Part shown: positions 42,717 through 51,824 of the stretch, in pieces
Layout of the letters: the number at the start of each line of letters is the position of its first letter
How positions within the stretch are numbered: position 1 is the first letter of the stretch
Assembly: GCF_041052385.1 (NCBI RefSeq)
Contig: NZ_CP163439.1
Coordinates: 7,491,001-7,555,000, forward strand
Length of the DNA stretch: 64,000 nt
Reading direction: 5' to 3'
Source: Streptomyces sp. R28
GTDB taxonomy: Bacteria; Actinomycetota; Actinomycetes; Streptomycetales; Streptomycetaceae
Notes under the pieces: generated by a model
The model's database searches: none
What the model was told of the DNA's origin: nothing
Seen by the model: only the letters and a program-made list of their open reading frames with translations
Translations under genes and position numbers: made by a program

Positions 42717-43778
42717 TCAGGAGGCGAGCCACTTGGTCGTGTACGTGTCGATCTCGGCCCTGATCCGGGCCTTGCCGGGCCCGTCGAGGAAGGACGCGTC
42801 CACGGCGTTCTTGGCGAGGTCGGCCAGGCCCCGCTCGTCCAGGTCGAGAAGGCGTGCGGCGACCGCGTACTCGTTGTTGAGGTCGGTGCCGAACATGGGC
42901 GGGTCGTCGGAGTTGATGGTGACGACGACCCCGGCCTTCGCGAACTCCTTGATCGGGTGCTCGTCGATGTCGCGGACCGCGCGCGTGGCGATGTTGGAGG
43001 TCGGGCACACCTCCAGCGCGATCCGGTGCTCGGCGAGGTGCGCGAGCAGCTTCGGGTCCTGCGCCGAGCTCGTGCCGTGCCCGATGCGCTCGGCGCGCAG
43101 GTGAGTGAGGGCGTCCCACACCGTCTGCGGCCCGGTGGTCTCGCCGGCGTGCGGTACGGAGTGCAGTCCGGCCGCGATCGCACGGTCGAAGTACGGCTTG
43201 AACTGCGGCCTCGGTACGCCGACCTCGGGCCCGCCGAGCCCGAAGGAGACCAGGCCCTCCGGGCGGATCCGGTCGTCGGTCGCGAGCCGCGTGGTCTCCT
43301 CGGCGGCCTCCAGCCCGGCCTCGCCGGGAATGTCGAAGCACCAGCGCAGCACGGTCCCGAACTCGGCCTCGGCCGCCTTGCGGGCGTCCTCGATCGCCGC
43401 CATGAACGCGCTCTCGTCGATGCCACGGCGGGTGGAGGAGAACGGGGTGATGGTCAGCTCGGCGTAGCGCACCTGCTGGCGGGCCAGCTCGCGGGCCACC
43501 TCGTACGTCAGCAGCCGTACGTCCTCCGGGGTGCGGATCAGGTCCACGACGGACAGGTACACCTCGATGAAGTGGGCGAAGTCCGTGAAGGTGAAGTAGT
43601 CGACCAGTGCCTCGGGGTCGGTGGGGACCTTGGAGTCGGGGTGGCGGGCGGCGAGTTCCGCGACGATGCGGGGGGAGGCGGAGCCGACGTGGTGGACGTG
43701 CAGTTCGGCCTTGGGCAGTCCGGCGATGAAGGCGTGCAGGTCGCGCGGGACGCGGGCGTCGACGAGACGGTCGGTCAA
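42717..43778 (-). CDS. Adenosine deaminase family; probable 6-aminodeoxyfutalosine deaminase
   Basis: A 353-residue zinc hydrolase starting with a rare TTG that has a strong GGGGAGG site four bases upstream. The zinc and catalytic motifs are H27xH29 in ELHVHHVGS, HAGE, the GHG box in RIGHGTSS and NSDDPPMFGT. The first motif differs from ELHxHLDG of true adenosine deaminases. A Streptomyces avermitilis COG1816 protein annotated as adenosine deaminase was shown to deaminate 6-aminodeoxyfutalosine, a step of futalosine menaquinone synthesis, and its locus appears to be equivalent. Orthology is inferred from memory of gene order. Confidence 0.8.
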   Translation of the reverse strand: MTDRLVDARVPRDLHAFIAGLPKAELHVHHVGSASPRIVAELAARHPDSKVPTDPEALVDYFTFTDFAHFIEVYLSVVDLIRTPEDVRLLTYEVARELARQQVRYAELTITPFSSTRRGIDESAFMAAIEDARKAAEAEFGTVLRWCFDIPGEAGLEAAEETTRLATDDRIRPEGLVSFGLGGPEVGVPRPQFKPYFDRAIAAGLHSVPHAGETTGPQTVWDALTHLRAERIGHGTSSAQDPKLLAHLAEHRIALEVCPTSNIATRAVRDIDEHPIKEFAKAGVVVTINSDDPPMFGTDLNNEYAVAARLLDLDERGLADLAKNAVDASFLDGPGKARIRAEIDTYTTKWLAS

Positions 43779-43935
43779 GGTTCCTCCCCGGGAACGGCGT
43801 CCGCGGCCGGGTGTGCGGCTCCGCGGGACGCGGGTGATCGGCTGATCGGGTTACTCGGGATCATCGTAGGCCGGAGCCGTGACGGTGATGCCCGGGCCTT
43901 AGCATGACGGCACGTACGACGGAGGGGGCCCGCGC

Positions 43936-44880
43936 ATGTCCGACGACGCGCAGACGCCGGAGGCGCCGGAGGTATCGGGGGGAACGGGGGGATCGGCAGC
44001 AGCACCGGGGGGAACAGGGGTACCGGGAGACGCGGCCGTAGCGGAGTCGGGGACGTCGCTGGAGAAGAAGCCGAAGACGTCGTTGGACAAGCCGGGGGCG
44101 GCGGGGCCGAGCGGGGGAGGTCCGCAGGCCCGGTCCGAAGCGGATCCGTGGGCGCCTCCGGCCGTGGGTGCGCAGGCGGCTCCCGCCGCGCCGGGCGGTC
44201 CCGGGTACACCCTCGCCTCGAACGAGCCGCCGGTCTGGGCCGCTCCCGCTGTGCACGATCAGCGGACGGTCACGTCCGTGCCGCCCGTGGGCGGGCCGGC
44301 CGAGCCGCGGGACGCCGTACCGTCGGTCTCGCCGTGGATGGTCCCGTCGGCCGGGCCGGGCCCGGTGACGCCGCCGCACGGCTCGACAGGGAACCCCTTC
44401 GCGCCGCCGGGGCCCACGTCTTCCACTCCCATGCCGGGCGGCGCACCGGCCAATCCCTTCGCGCCGCCGTCCGTGCCCGGTCCCTACGCCGCTCACGGTG
44501 AGCCCGTCCCGCCGCCGCCGATCGGTCCCGACGGGCCGGGGCGGGTTCCGTACGGCTATCCCGGCGGTTACGGGTACCCGCCGGGGCCGGGGCCAGGTGC
44601 CGGGGGGTACTACGGCTGGCCCGGTATGCAGGCCATGCCGAGCAACGGGATGGGTACGGCCGGGCTGGTGCTCGGGATCATCTCCGCGGCGGTCTTCTGT
44701 CTGTGGCCGGTGGCGATCATCCTGGGTGTGCTGGCTCTGATCTTCGGTTCGATCGGGCGGGGCAAGGCGCGGCGGGGCGAGGCGACGAATCCGGGGCAGG
44801 CTCTGGCCGGGGTCATCTGTGGGGCGGCGGGTGTGGTGCTGGGGCTGGGCATGGTGGCGCTTGTGATCGCCACGTCGTAG
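43936..44880 (+). CDS. DUF4190 membrane protein with Pro/Gly-rich cytoplasmic region
   Basis: A 314-residue protein. Residues 1-235 are low complexity, rich in Pro, Gly, Ala and Ser, and probably disordered. The last 75 residues contain two membrane helices (about 239-265 and 288-312) joined by a short basic loop (SIGRGKARRGEATNPGQ), the DUF4190 pattern. Such proteins are common in actinobacteria; some sit near cell-division or secretion genes, but no function is established. A good GGAGGGG site precedes the ATG. Confidence 0.85.
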   Translation: MSDDAQTPEAPEVSGGTGGSAAAPGGTGVPGDAAVAESGTSLEKKPKTSLDKPGAAGPSGGGPQARSEADPWAPPAVGAQAAPAAPGGPGYTLASNEPPVWAAPAVHDQRTVTSVPPVGGPAEPRDAVPSVSPWMVPSAGPGPVTPPHGSTGNPFAPPGPTSSTPMPGGAPANPFAPPSVPGPYAAHGEPVPPPPIGPDGPGRVPYGYPGGYGYPPGPGPGAGGYYGWPGMQAMPSNGMGTAGLVLGIISAAVFCLWPVAIILGVLALIFGSIGRGKARRGEATNPGQALAGVICGAAGVVLGLGMVALVIATS

Positions 44881-44897
44881 GCACCGCCGGGTTTCCT

Positions 44898-45204
44898 CGC
44901 CCCCGCCGCCCCTACCCGTCCCGTCCCTGGGGGCTGCCGCCCCCAGACCCCCGCTTCGGCCCTGGACGGGCCTCGTCCTCAAGCGCCGGACGGGCTGGGA
45001 TTGCGGGCCGGCGCTTCAGAGGCGAAGCCCTCAGCGGGGTGGGTGGGGGCTGGGGACGGTGTGGTCTCATCCTCAAGCGCCGGACGGGCTGAAAATTCAG
45101 CCCCTCCGGCGTTTGAGGAGCGGGGGTCCAGGGGGCGGAGCCCCTTGGCGGGGTCGAAGGGGCAGCGCCCCTTCAGGATGGGACGGGTAGGGGCGGGGGG
45201 GGCG
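44898..45204. repeat. Inverted-repeat-rich intergenic element, copy 1
   Basis: The gap between two convergent genes is bounded by a 25-base left arm (44898-44922) and a nearly matching right arm (45180-45204). Inside are a palindrome (45070-45093 with 45096-45119, a few mismatches), a partial second copy of its left half near 44974-45000, and small hairpins at about 45133-45147 and 45157-45173. It shares arms, order and sequence with the element at 62653-62836, but is internally duplicated. This type is very common between Streptomyces genes and may act as a terminator for both flanking genes. Confidence 0.85.
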
Positions 45205-45213
45205 GAAACCTCC

Positions 45214-45768
45214 CTACCCCCGCAACCGCTCCCGCGCCTCCATCAACGCGAACCCCAACAGATTCGGCCCCCGCCACCGCTCCGGATCCCCCGCCCCCTC
45301 ATCATTCGCCGCGAGCCCGATCCCCCACACCCGGTCCACCGGACTGGCCTCCACCAGCACCCGCTCCCCGGTACCGAGCAAAAACTCCCGCAGACCGGCA
45401 TCCGCGCCGAACTTGTGCACCGACCCTTCGACGACGATCCGGAACCGCTCCCGCTCCCATATCGCGTCGTCGAACCCCCGCACCAGCCGCCCGGCCTTCT
45501 TCGCCACCGACGGATGCCCGGCCTCCAGCACTCCCCGCTCGGCCTCCGCGTCCCCGAACAGCCGGGCCTTCCCGGCCATCATCCAGTGCTCGGCGGTCGC
45601 GTACTCCACCCCGTCCACCGTGAACGGCGACGGCCACCACTGGCTCAAGCAGCTCGCTCCCACCTGGCCGTCCGGCCTCGGCCGGTGTCCCCAGAAGTGC
45701 AGATACTTGACCCTCGCCCCCGCACGGACCTCCTTGATCAGGACATCCCAAGAATCGATCTTCGCCAT
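45214..45768 (-). CDS. NADAR family protein (YbiA-like)
   Basis: A 184-residue protein of the NADAR/DUF1768 family. The ATG at 45768 starts the conserved region; a longer frame to 45798 is open. The family blocks are YLHFWGHRP, LSQWWPSPFTVDGVEYATAEHWMMAGKARLF and GIGLAANDEGAGDPERWRGPNLLG. Characterised members hydrolyse N-glycosidic bonds: plant and bacterial ones break down reactive riboflavin intermediates, and some remove ADP-ribose from guanine. Which applies is not evident. It diverges from the polyamine operon. Confidence 0.9.
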   Translation of the reverse strand: MAKIDSWDVLIKEVRAGARVKYLHFWGHRPRPDGQVGASCLSQWWPSPFTVDGVEYATAEHWMMAGKARLFGDAEAERGVLEAGHPSVAKKAGRLVRGFDDAIWERERFRIVVEGSVHKFGADAGLREFLLGTGERVLVEASPVDRVWGIGLAANDEGAGDPERWRGPNLLGFALMEARERLRG

Positions 45769-45968
45769 GCCGCCGAGTCTGGCACGCACCACCGACAATG
45801 CGTCCCGCGTTTTTCCGGCCGACTCGACACCTGGTCGACAGATTCCGTCGCGTAATCAAAAGGCAACAACGGAATCACTTGTTGGCATCCTCCTGCTCTG
45901 TCAGGATCGGCACTCAAATCGAGCCTGAGCCACGCCGGCCCCGCCACGGGGACACGGAGGAGAGCGAC

Positions 45969-47519
45969 ATGCAGAACCCGGGCACCGCCACCCCGGACAC
46001 CGCAACCGGGCACCGTTTCCCGGCCCAGGACCGCTTCGCGGAGGGCGCGCAGTACATCGCGGGCCGCCCGGCGAAGGGGACCTCGGGCCGTACGCACGCC
46101 GTCGTCGACCCTGCCACCGGCGAGGAGGTGTACACGTACGACCTGGCCGGTACCGATGACGTCGACGCCGCTGTCGCCGCCGCGCGCGCGGCGTTTCCCG
46201 GCTGGGCCGCGGCCACTCCCGGCGAGCGCTCCGACGCGCTGCACCGCTTCGCCGCCGTCCTCGCCGACCGCGCCGAGGAATTCGCCCGCGCCGAGTCCCT
46301 GCAGTGCGGGAAGCCGCTGAAGCTGACCCGTGAGTTCGATGTGCCGGGGACCATTGACAACACCGCCTTCTTCGCCGGCGCCGCCCGTCACCTCGCCGGC
46401 CAGTCCGCCGGGGAGTACTCCGGCGATCACACCTCGTACGTCCGTCGCGAACCCATCGGCGTCGTCGGGTCCATCGCCCCCTGGAACTACCCCCTCCAGA
46501 TGGCCGCCTGGAAGATCCTCCCGGCGATCGCCGCGGGCAACACCATCGTGCTCAAGCCCGCCGAGCTCACCCCGCTCACCTCGCTCCTCTTCGCCCGGAC
46601 CGCCACCGACGCCGGGATCCCCGACGGTGTGATCAACATCGTCACCGGGACCGGCAGGGAAGCCGGCGAGCATCTCGTCGGCCATCCCGACGTCGCCATG
46701 ACCTCCTTCACCGGCTCCACCGCCGTCGGCAAGCGCGTCGCCGAGATCGCCACCGGCACCGTGAAGCGGATCCACCTGGAGCTGGGCGGCAAGGCACCCT
46801 TCGTGGTCTTCGACGACGCCGACCTCGAAGCCGCCGTCCACGGCGCGGTCGCGGGCGCGCTGATCAACACCGGGCAGGACTGCACGGCGGCCACGCGCGC
46901 GTACGTGCAGCGACCGCTGTACGAGGAGTTCGTCGAGCGGACCGCCGCCCTCATGGAGAGCGTCCGGCTCGGTGATCCGTTCGCGCCGGGCACCGATCTG
47001 GGGCCGCTGATCTCCCACGTCCAGCGTGACCGGGTCGCCGGGTTCGTCGACCGCGCGCGTGCCTACGCTCGCGTGGTCACCGGTGGTGAGGCCCCAGGGG
47101 GCGACCTCAGGAACGGTGCGTACTATCGGCCCACCCTTGTCGCCGACGCCGCCCAGGACAGTGAGATCGTCCAGTCCGAGATCTTCGGGCCGGTCCTGGT
47201 CGTCGTGCCGTTCGACAGTGACGACGACGGGATCCGGCTCGCCAACGACACCCCGTACGGGCTCGCCGCCTCCGCCTGGAGCCGTGACGTCTACCGGGCG
47301 AACCGGGCCACCCGCGAGATCAAGGCGGGGTGCGTCTGGGTCAACGACCACATTCCGATCATCAGCGAGATGCCGCACGGCGGCTACAAGGCGTCCGGCT
47401 TCGGCAAGGACATGTCCGCGTACTCGTTCGAGGAATACACGCAGATCAAGCACGTCATGTTCGACAACACCGCGGTGCCCAGGAAGGACTGGCACCGCAC
47501 CGTCTTCGGGGACCGATAA
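45969..47519 (+). CDS. Aminobutyraldehyde dehydrogenase family protein, head of polyamine operon
   Basis: An NAD-dependent aldehyde dehydrogenase of 516 residues from the ATG after GGAGGAG. Catalytic residues are the Asn in PWNYP (near 173), E271 in HLELGG and C305 in TGQDCTAATR. It resembles the enzyme at 33722 and PuuC/PatD-type dehydrogenases for gamma-aminobutyraldehyde or its glutamylated form. It is the first gene of a six-gene unit with potD, potA, potB, potC and an amine oxidase, making oxidation of imported polyamines the clear context. The upstream region has CAACAA...TTGTTG arms (45864-45884) as a candidate operator. Confidence 0.92.
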   Translation: MQNPGTATPDTATGHRFPAQDRFAEGAQYIAGRPAKGTSGRTHAVVDPATGEEVYTYDLAGTDDVDAAVAAARAAFPGWAAATPGERSDALHRFAAVLADRAEEFARAESLQCGKPLKLTREFDVPGTIDNTAFFAGAARHLAGQSAGEYSGDHTSYVRREPIGVVGSIAPWNYPLQMAAWKILPAIAAGNTIVLKPAELTPLTSLLFARTATDAGIPDGVINIVTGTGREAGEHLVGHPDVAMTSFTGSTAVGKRVAEIATGTVKRIHLELGGKAPFVVFDDADLEAAVHGAVAGALINTGQDCTAATRAYVQRPLYEEFVERTAALMESVRLGDPFAPGTDLGPLISHVQRDRVAGFVDRARAYARVVTGGEAPGGDLRNGAYYRPTLVADAAQDSEIVQSEIFGPVLVVVPFDSDDDGIRLANDTPYGLAASAWSRDVYRANRATREIKAGCVWVNDHIPIISEMPHGGYKASGFGKDMSAYSFEEYTQIKHVMFDNTAVPRKDWHRTVFGDR

Positions 47520-47603
47520 CCAGATCAGGCGGGAGCAGTCGGCCGCCCGACCCACGACCGGCCTCCCCTTCCTACCGATCTCTCCCGAAAGGGCACCACG
47601 CGC

Positions 47604-48851
47604 ATGGAGCAGTACGAGCCCGACCGCCTGTCCCCGGCCCAAGTGGCCGCCATGCGGCGCAGCTTGCGCAGCGGCCGGGCCGCCATGACCCGGCGTTCCC
47701 TGCTGCGGGCCTCCACCGGCGGAGCGCTCGCGCTGGGCGGACTGGGCACGCTCAGTGCCTGCGGGATCCCCGCGGCCGGCAAGACCCAGGGCGGCACGTC
47801 CGCCGAGGACCACTCGGCCGAGGAGAAGGTCGTCAACTTCTCCAACTGGACCGAGTACATGGACGTCGACGACAGCGGCAAGCACCATCCGACGCTGGAG
47901 CAGTTCACCGAGCGGACCGGCATCAAGGTCAAGTACACCGAGGACATCAACGACAACAACGAGTTCTTCGGCAAGATCAAGCCGCAGCTCGCGGCCGGCC
48001 AGGACACCGGACGCGACATCGTCGTCCTCACGGACTGGCTCGCCGGCCGTCTCATACGCCTCGGATGGGTCCAGAAACTCGACCCGTCCAACCTGCCGCA
48101 CGCCTTCGCCAACCTGTCGCAGCAGTTCCGCAGCCCCGACTGGGATCCGGGACGGGCGTACTCCTACCCCTGGCAGGGCATCTCGACGGTCATCGCCTAC
48201 AACAAGAAGGCGCTCGACGGCGTCGAGGTGAAGACGGTCTCCGACCTGCTCGACAACCCGAGGCTCAAGGGCCGCGTCGGCTTCCTCACCGAGATGCGCG
48301 ACACCGTCGGGATGACCCTGCTCGACATGGGCAAGGACCCGGCCAAGTTCACCGACGACGACTACGACGCGGCGATCGCGCGTCTGCAGAAAGCCGTCGA
48401 CAACAAGCAGATCCGCCGGTTCACCGGCAACGACTACACCTCCGACCTCACCAGCGGCGACTTCGCCGCCTGTCTCGCCTGGGCCGGTGACGTCGTACAG
48501 CTCAAGGCCGACAGCCCGGACATCGACTTCCTCATCCCGGACAGCGGCTACATGACGTCCAGCGACAACCTGCTGATCCCCAACAAGGCCCGTCACAAGA
48601 CGAACGCCGAGCGGCTCATCGACTACTACTTCGAGCCGAAGCCCGCCGCCGAGCTCGCCGCCTACATCAACTACGTCTGTCCCGTCGACGGCGTGAAGGA
48701 AGAGCTTGCGAAGATCGACGAGGACGCGGCGAACAACCCGCTGATCCTCCCCGACAAGGCCATGCAGGCCCAGTCCCGCGCCTTCCGCTCCCTGAGCTCG
48801 AAGGAAGAGACGGCCTACGAAGAGAAGTTCGCGAAGCTCACAGGGGCGTGA
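47604..48851 (+). CDS. potD: Spermidine/putrescine ABC transporter substrate-binding lipoprotein
   Basis: The 415-residue extracellular receptor of the polyamine importer. The N-terminal tail is long; twin arginines (TRRSLLRASTGG, R30-R31) and a lipobox SAC53 indicate Tat export and lipidation. The mature fold shows FSNWTEYMDVDDSG, NDNNEFFGKIKPQL, VVLTDWLAGRLIRLGW and LIPNKARHKTNAERLIDYYFEP. It is followed with a tiny overlap by the ATPase gene. The orphan at 35392 is a paralogue. Confidence 0.93.
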   Translation: MEQYEPDRLSPAQVAAMRRSLRSGRAAMTRRSLLRASTGGALALGGLGTLSACGIPAAGKTQGGTSAEDHSAEEKVVNFSNWTEYMDVDDSGKHHPTLEQFTERTGIKVKYTEDINDNNEFFGKIKPQLAAGQDTGRDIVVLTDWLAGRLIRLGWVQKLDPSNLPHAFANLSQQFRSPDWDPGRAYSYPWQGISTVIAYNKKALDGVEVKTVSDLLDNPRLKGRVGFLTEMRDTVGMTLLDMGKDPAKFTDDDYDAAIARLQKAVDNKQIRRFTGNDYTSDLTSGDFAACLAWAGDVVQLKADSPDIDFLIPDSGYMTSSDNLLIPNKARHKTNAERLIDYYFEPKPAAELAAYINYVCPVDGVKEELAKIDEDAANNPLILPDKAMQAQSRAFRSLSSKEETAYEEKFAKLTGA

Positions 48852-48856
48852 CACCA

Positions 48857-50002
48857 ATGACGAACGAAAACAGCGGCGACGTCCGCCTCTCCGGCATCAG
48901 CAAGACCTACGGCTCCTTCACCGCCGTGCACCCGCTCGACCTGACCGTGCCCCAGGGCTCCTTCTTCGCCCTGCTCGGCGCCTCCGGCTGCGGCAAGACC
49001 ACCACCCTGCGCGTGATCGCCGGTCTGGAGGAACCTTCCTCCGGCACCGTCCACCTCGGTGACCAGGACGTGACCGCCCTGCCGCCGTACAAGCGGCCGG
49101 TGAACACGGTCTTCCAGTCGTACGCCCTCTTCCCGCACCTCGACATATTCGAGAACGTCGCCTTCGGCCTGCGTCGGCGCGGCATCAAGTCGGTGAAGAA
49201 GCAGGTCGAGGACATGCTCGACCTCGTGCAGCTGGGCGAGCAGGCCCGCAAGAAGCCGCACCAGCTGTCGGGCGGCCAGCAGCAGCGTGTGGCCGTGGCC
49301 CGCGCGCTGATCAACCACCCCAAGGTGCTCCTCCTCGACGAGCCCCTCGGCGCCCTCGACCTCAAGCTGCGCCGTCAGATGCAGCTGGAGCTCAAGCGGA
49401 TCCAGACCGAGGTCGGCATCACCTTCGTCCACGTCACGCACGACCAGGAGGAGGCCATGACGATGGCCGACACGGTCGCCGTGATGAACGCGGGCCGCGT
49501 GGAGCAGCTCGGCTCGCCGACCGACCTGTACGAGAACCCGCGCACGACCTTCGTCGCCAACTTCCTCGGCACCTCCAACTTCATCGAGGCCGAGGTCGAC
49601 TCCAAGAGCGGCGACGACATCGTGCTGAAGGCGGGTGGCGGCAAGCTCGTCCTGCCCGAGGCGCGCTGCTCCGCGGCCACGGCGACCGGTGGCAAGGTGC
49701 TGGTCGGCGTCCGCCCCGAGAAGATCTCCCTCACGCATGCCGACGAGGCGGGCGAGATCCCGGAGGGGCGCAACCGGATCACCGGGAAGATCGCGGACTC
49801 CTCCTTCATCGGCGTCTCCACGCAGTACGTCGTCGACAGCCCCGTCTGCCCCGAGTTCGAGGTCTACGCCCAGAACATCGACCGCGACGCCCGGCTCGTG
49901 CCCGGCGCCGAGGTCGTCCTGCACTGGAACCCGGCGCACACCTTCGGCCTGGACTCGAGTCAGGACATCGACGCCGGCACCGAGGAAGAGGCGGCGGTCT
50001 GA
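48857..50002 (+). CDS. potA: Spermidine/putrescine ABC transporter ATP-binding protein
   Basis: The 381-residue ATPase of the polyamine importer. The ATG at 48857 is better spaced from AGGGGCG than the GTG at 48848. Motifs: Walker A GASGCGKT (41-48), Q-loop VFQSYALFPHLD, signature LSGGQQQR, Walker B LLLDEPLGALD, H-loop THDQEEA. The C-terminal TOBE-like regulatory domain (about 240-370) includes VGVRPEKISL. Genes potA, potB and potC run head to tail with 0-1 base spacing. Confidence 0.94.
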   Translation: MTNENSGDVRLSGISKTYGSFTAVHPLDLTVPQGSFFALLGASGCGKTTTLRVIAGLEEPSSGTVHLGDQDVTALPPYKRPVNTVFQSYALFPHLDIFENVAFGLRRRGIKSVKKQVEDMLDLVQLGEQARKKPHQLSGGQQQRVAVARALINHPKVLLLDEPLGALDLKLRRQMQLELKRIQTEVGITFVHVTHDQEEAMTMADTVAVMNAGRVEQLGSPTDLYENPRTTFVANFLGTSNFIEAEVDSKSGDDIVLKAGGGKLVLPEARCSAATATGGKVLVGVRPEKISLTHADEAGEIPEGRNRITGKIADSSFIGVSTQYVVDSPVCPEFEVYAQNIDRDARLVPGAEVVLHWNPAHTFGLDSSQDIDAGTEEEAAV

Positions 50003-50931
50003 TGGCGACACTGACCGAGGCGCCACCGCCTCTCTCCCCGACGGCTCCTGAGAACAAGCCCCCGCGCAAGCGCGGGCGTCTCGTCCCCTACTGGCTCCTG
50101 CTCCCCGGCATCCTCTGGCTGCTGGTCTTCTTCGCGCTGCCGATGATCTACCAGGCCTCCACGTCCGTGCAGACGGGCTCCCTGGAGGAGGGCTACAAGG
50201 TCACCTGGCACTTCGCCACCTACTGGGACGCCCTGTCCGAGTACTACCCGCAGTTCCTGCGCTCGGTGCTCTACGCCGGCTCGGCGACCATCCTGTGCCT
50301 GATCCTCGGCTACCCGCTCGCCTACCTCATCGCCTTCCGCGCGGGCCGCTGGAAGAACCTGATCATGATCCTGGTGATCGCACCGTTCTTCACCAGCTTC
50401 CTGATCCGCACCCTGGCCTGGAAGACGATCCTCGCGGACGGCGGCCCGGTCGTCGGCGCTCTCAACACGCTGCATGTCCTGGACGTCACCAGCTGGCTCG
50501 GTATGACCTCCGGCGACCGCGTGCTGGCCACGCCGCTCGCGGTGGTGTGCGGTCTGACGTACAACTTCCTGCCGTTCATGGTCCTGCCGCTCTACTCCTC
50601 GCTGGAGCGCATCGACGGCAGGCTGCACGAGGCGGCCGGCGACCTGTACGCCAAGCCGATCACCACCTTCCGCAAGGTCACCTTCCCGCTGTCGATGCCG
50701 GGCGTCGTCTCCGGCACGCTGCTGACCTTCATCCCGGCCGCCGGCGACTACGTCAACGCCGATCTGCTCGGCTCCACCGACACCCGTATGGTCGGCAACG
50801 TCATCCAGACGCAGTTCCTGCGGATTCTGGACTATCCGACGGCCGCTGCCCTCTCCTTCATCCTGATGGCCGCCATCCTCGTCATGGTGACCGTCTACAT
50901 CCGTAGGTCTGGCACGGAGGATCTGGTTTAA
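50002..50931 (+). CDS. potB: Spermidine/putrescine ABC transporter permease PotB
   Basis: The first permease subunit, 309 residues, six helices. The N-terminus is Pro-rich (PPPLSPTAPENKPPRKRGR) before helix 1 (about 33-52). The EAA docking loop is visible in LHEAAGDLYAKPITTFRKVTFPLSMPG. YLIAFRAGRWKNLIMILVIAPF is typical of PotB/PotH. The ATG overlaps the potA stop by one base and the stop abuts potC. Confidence 0.93.
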   Translation: MATLTEAPPPLSPTAPENKPPRKRGRLVPYWLLLPGILWLLVFFALPMIYQASTSVQTGSLEEGYKVTWHFATYWDALSEYYPQFLRSVLYAGSATILCLILGYPLAYLIAFRAGRWKNLIMILVIAPFFTSFLIRTLAWKTILADGGPVVGALNTLHVLDVTSWLGMTSGDRVLATPLAVVCGLTYNFLPFMVLPLYSSLERIDGRLHEAAGDLYAKPITTFRKVTFPLSMPGVVSGTLLTFIPAAGDYVNADLLGSTDTRMVGNVIQTQFLRILDYPTAAALSFILMAAILVMVTVYIRRSGTEDLV

Positions 50932-51759
50932 ATGAACACGCGACGGAGTCGCATGTCCGGCCCGAGCGTCAACTGGCTCAAGCGCAATCTCGTCGTCATC
51001 GCGGGACTGCTGACGCTCGCTTATCTCCTCCTGCCGAACGTCGTCGTGACGGTCTTCTCCTTCAACAAACCGAAGGGGCGCTTCAACTACGAATGGCAGG
51101 AGTTCTCCACGGCCGCCTGGCAGGACCCGTGCGGCGTGTCCGACCTGTGCGGCTCGCTGTCGGTCAGCCTGCAGATCGCGTTCTGGGCGACGCTGGGCGC
51201 CACGCTCCTCGGCACGATGATCGCCTTCGCGCTGGTCCGCTACCGCTTCCGCGCGCGCGGCGCCGTGAACTCGCTGATCTTCCTGCCGATGGCGATGCCC
51301 GAGGTCGTCATGGCGGCCTCGCTGCTCACCCTGTTCCTCAACATGGGCGCCCAGCTGGGCTTCTGGACGATTCTCATCGCCCACATCATGTTCTGCCTGA
51401 GCTTCGTCGTGACGGCGGTGAAGGCCCGCGTGATGTCGATGGACCCGCGGCTGGAGCAGGCCGCGCAGGACCTGTACGCCGGACCGGTCCAGACGTTCGT
51501 CCGGGTCACCCTGCCGATCGCCGCCCCCGGAATCGCGGCGGGCGCGCTGCTCGCCTTCGCGCTCTCCTTCGACGATTTCATCATCACCAATTTCAACGCG
51601 GGCTCCACCGTCACCTTCCCGATGTTCGTCTGGGGATCGGCCCAGCGCGGAACGCCCGTTCAGATCAATGTCATCGGTACGGCCATGTTCGTCGTCGCCG
51701 TACTGTTCGTCCTGGCCTCCATGGTCATCGGAAACCGCAGAAACAAGCAGAAGGCGTAA
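50932..51759 (+). CDS. potC: Spermidine/putrescine ABC transporter permease PotC
   Basis: The second permease subunit, 275 residues, six helices. It has the PotC/PotI features YLLLPNVVVTVFSFNKPKGRFNYEW near the start, the EAA loop LEQAAQDLYAGPVQTFVRVTLP and SFDDFIITNFNAGSTVTFPM near the end. The start directly follows the potB stop. After its stop a short repeat run of 13-base units leads to the oxidase gene. Confidence 0.93.
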   Translation: MNTRRSRMSGPSVNWLKRNLVVIAGLLTLAYLLLPNVVVTVFSFNKPKGRFNYEWQEFSTAAWQDPCGVSDLCGSLSVSLQIAFWATLGATLLGTMIAFALVRYRFRARGAVNSLIFLPMAMPEVVMAASLLTLFLNMGAQLGFWTILIAHIMFCLSFVVTAVKARVMSMDPRLEQAAQDLYAGPVQTFVRVTLPIAAPGIAAGALLAFALSFDDFIITNFNAGSTVTFPMFVWGSAQRGTPVQINVIGTAMFVVAVLFVLASMVIGNRRNKQKA

Positions 51760-51798
51760 AGCCGAGAGGTGTAAAGCCGAAAGGCTTAAAGCCAAAAA
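51756..51798 (+). repeat. Three short repeats at 15-base period between potC and the oxidase gene
   Basis: Units starting at 51756, 51771 and 51786 share the core TAAAGCC followed by GA- or A-rich bases. The first contains the potC stop. They are A-rich against a very GC-rich background and end 26 bases before the next ATG. They may arise from slippage or bind a protein; the repeats could also tune translation of the oxidase. Confidence 0.6.
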
Positions 51799-51824
51799 GA
51801 AACACCCTGTAGGGAGTTGAAATC

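Noticed and set aside
40552..43104. 850-codon plus-strand frame across the sigma-fusion and deaminase genes
   Set aside because: Crosses genes on both strands in other frames and has only Arg/Gly/Pro-rich low-complexity sequence.
44881..45213. Short protein-coding frames inside the intergenic repeat element
   Set aside because: The inverted-repeat structure explains the sequence; frames are short, lack ribosome binding sites and are not shared between the two copies.
45738..48857. 1039-codon open frame on the minus strand
   Set aside because: Opposite the aldehyde dehydrogenase and potD genes, both with clear family motifs; no domain in the antisense product.
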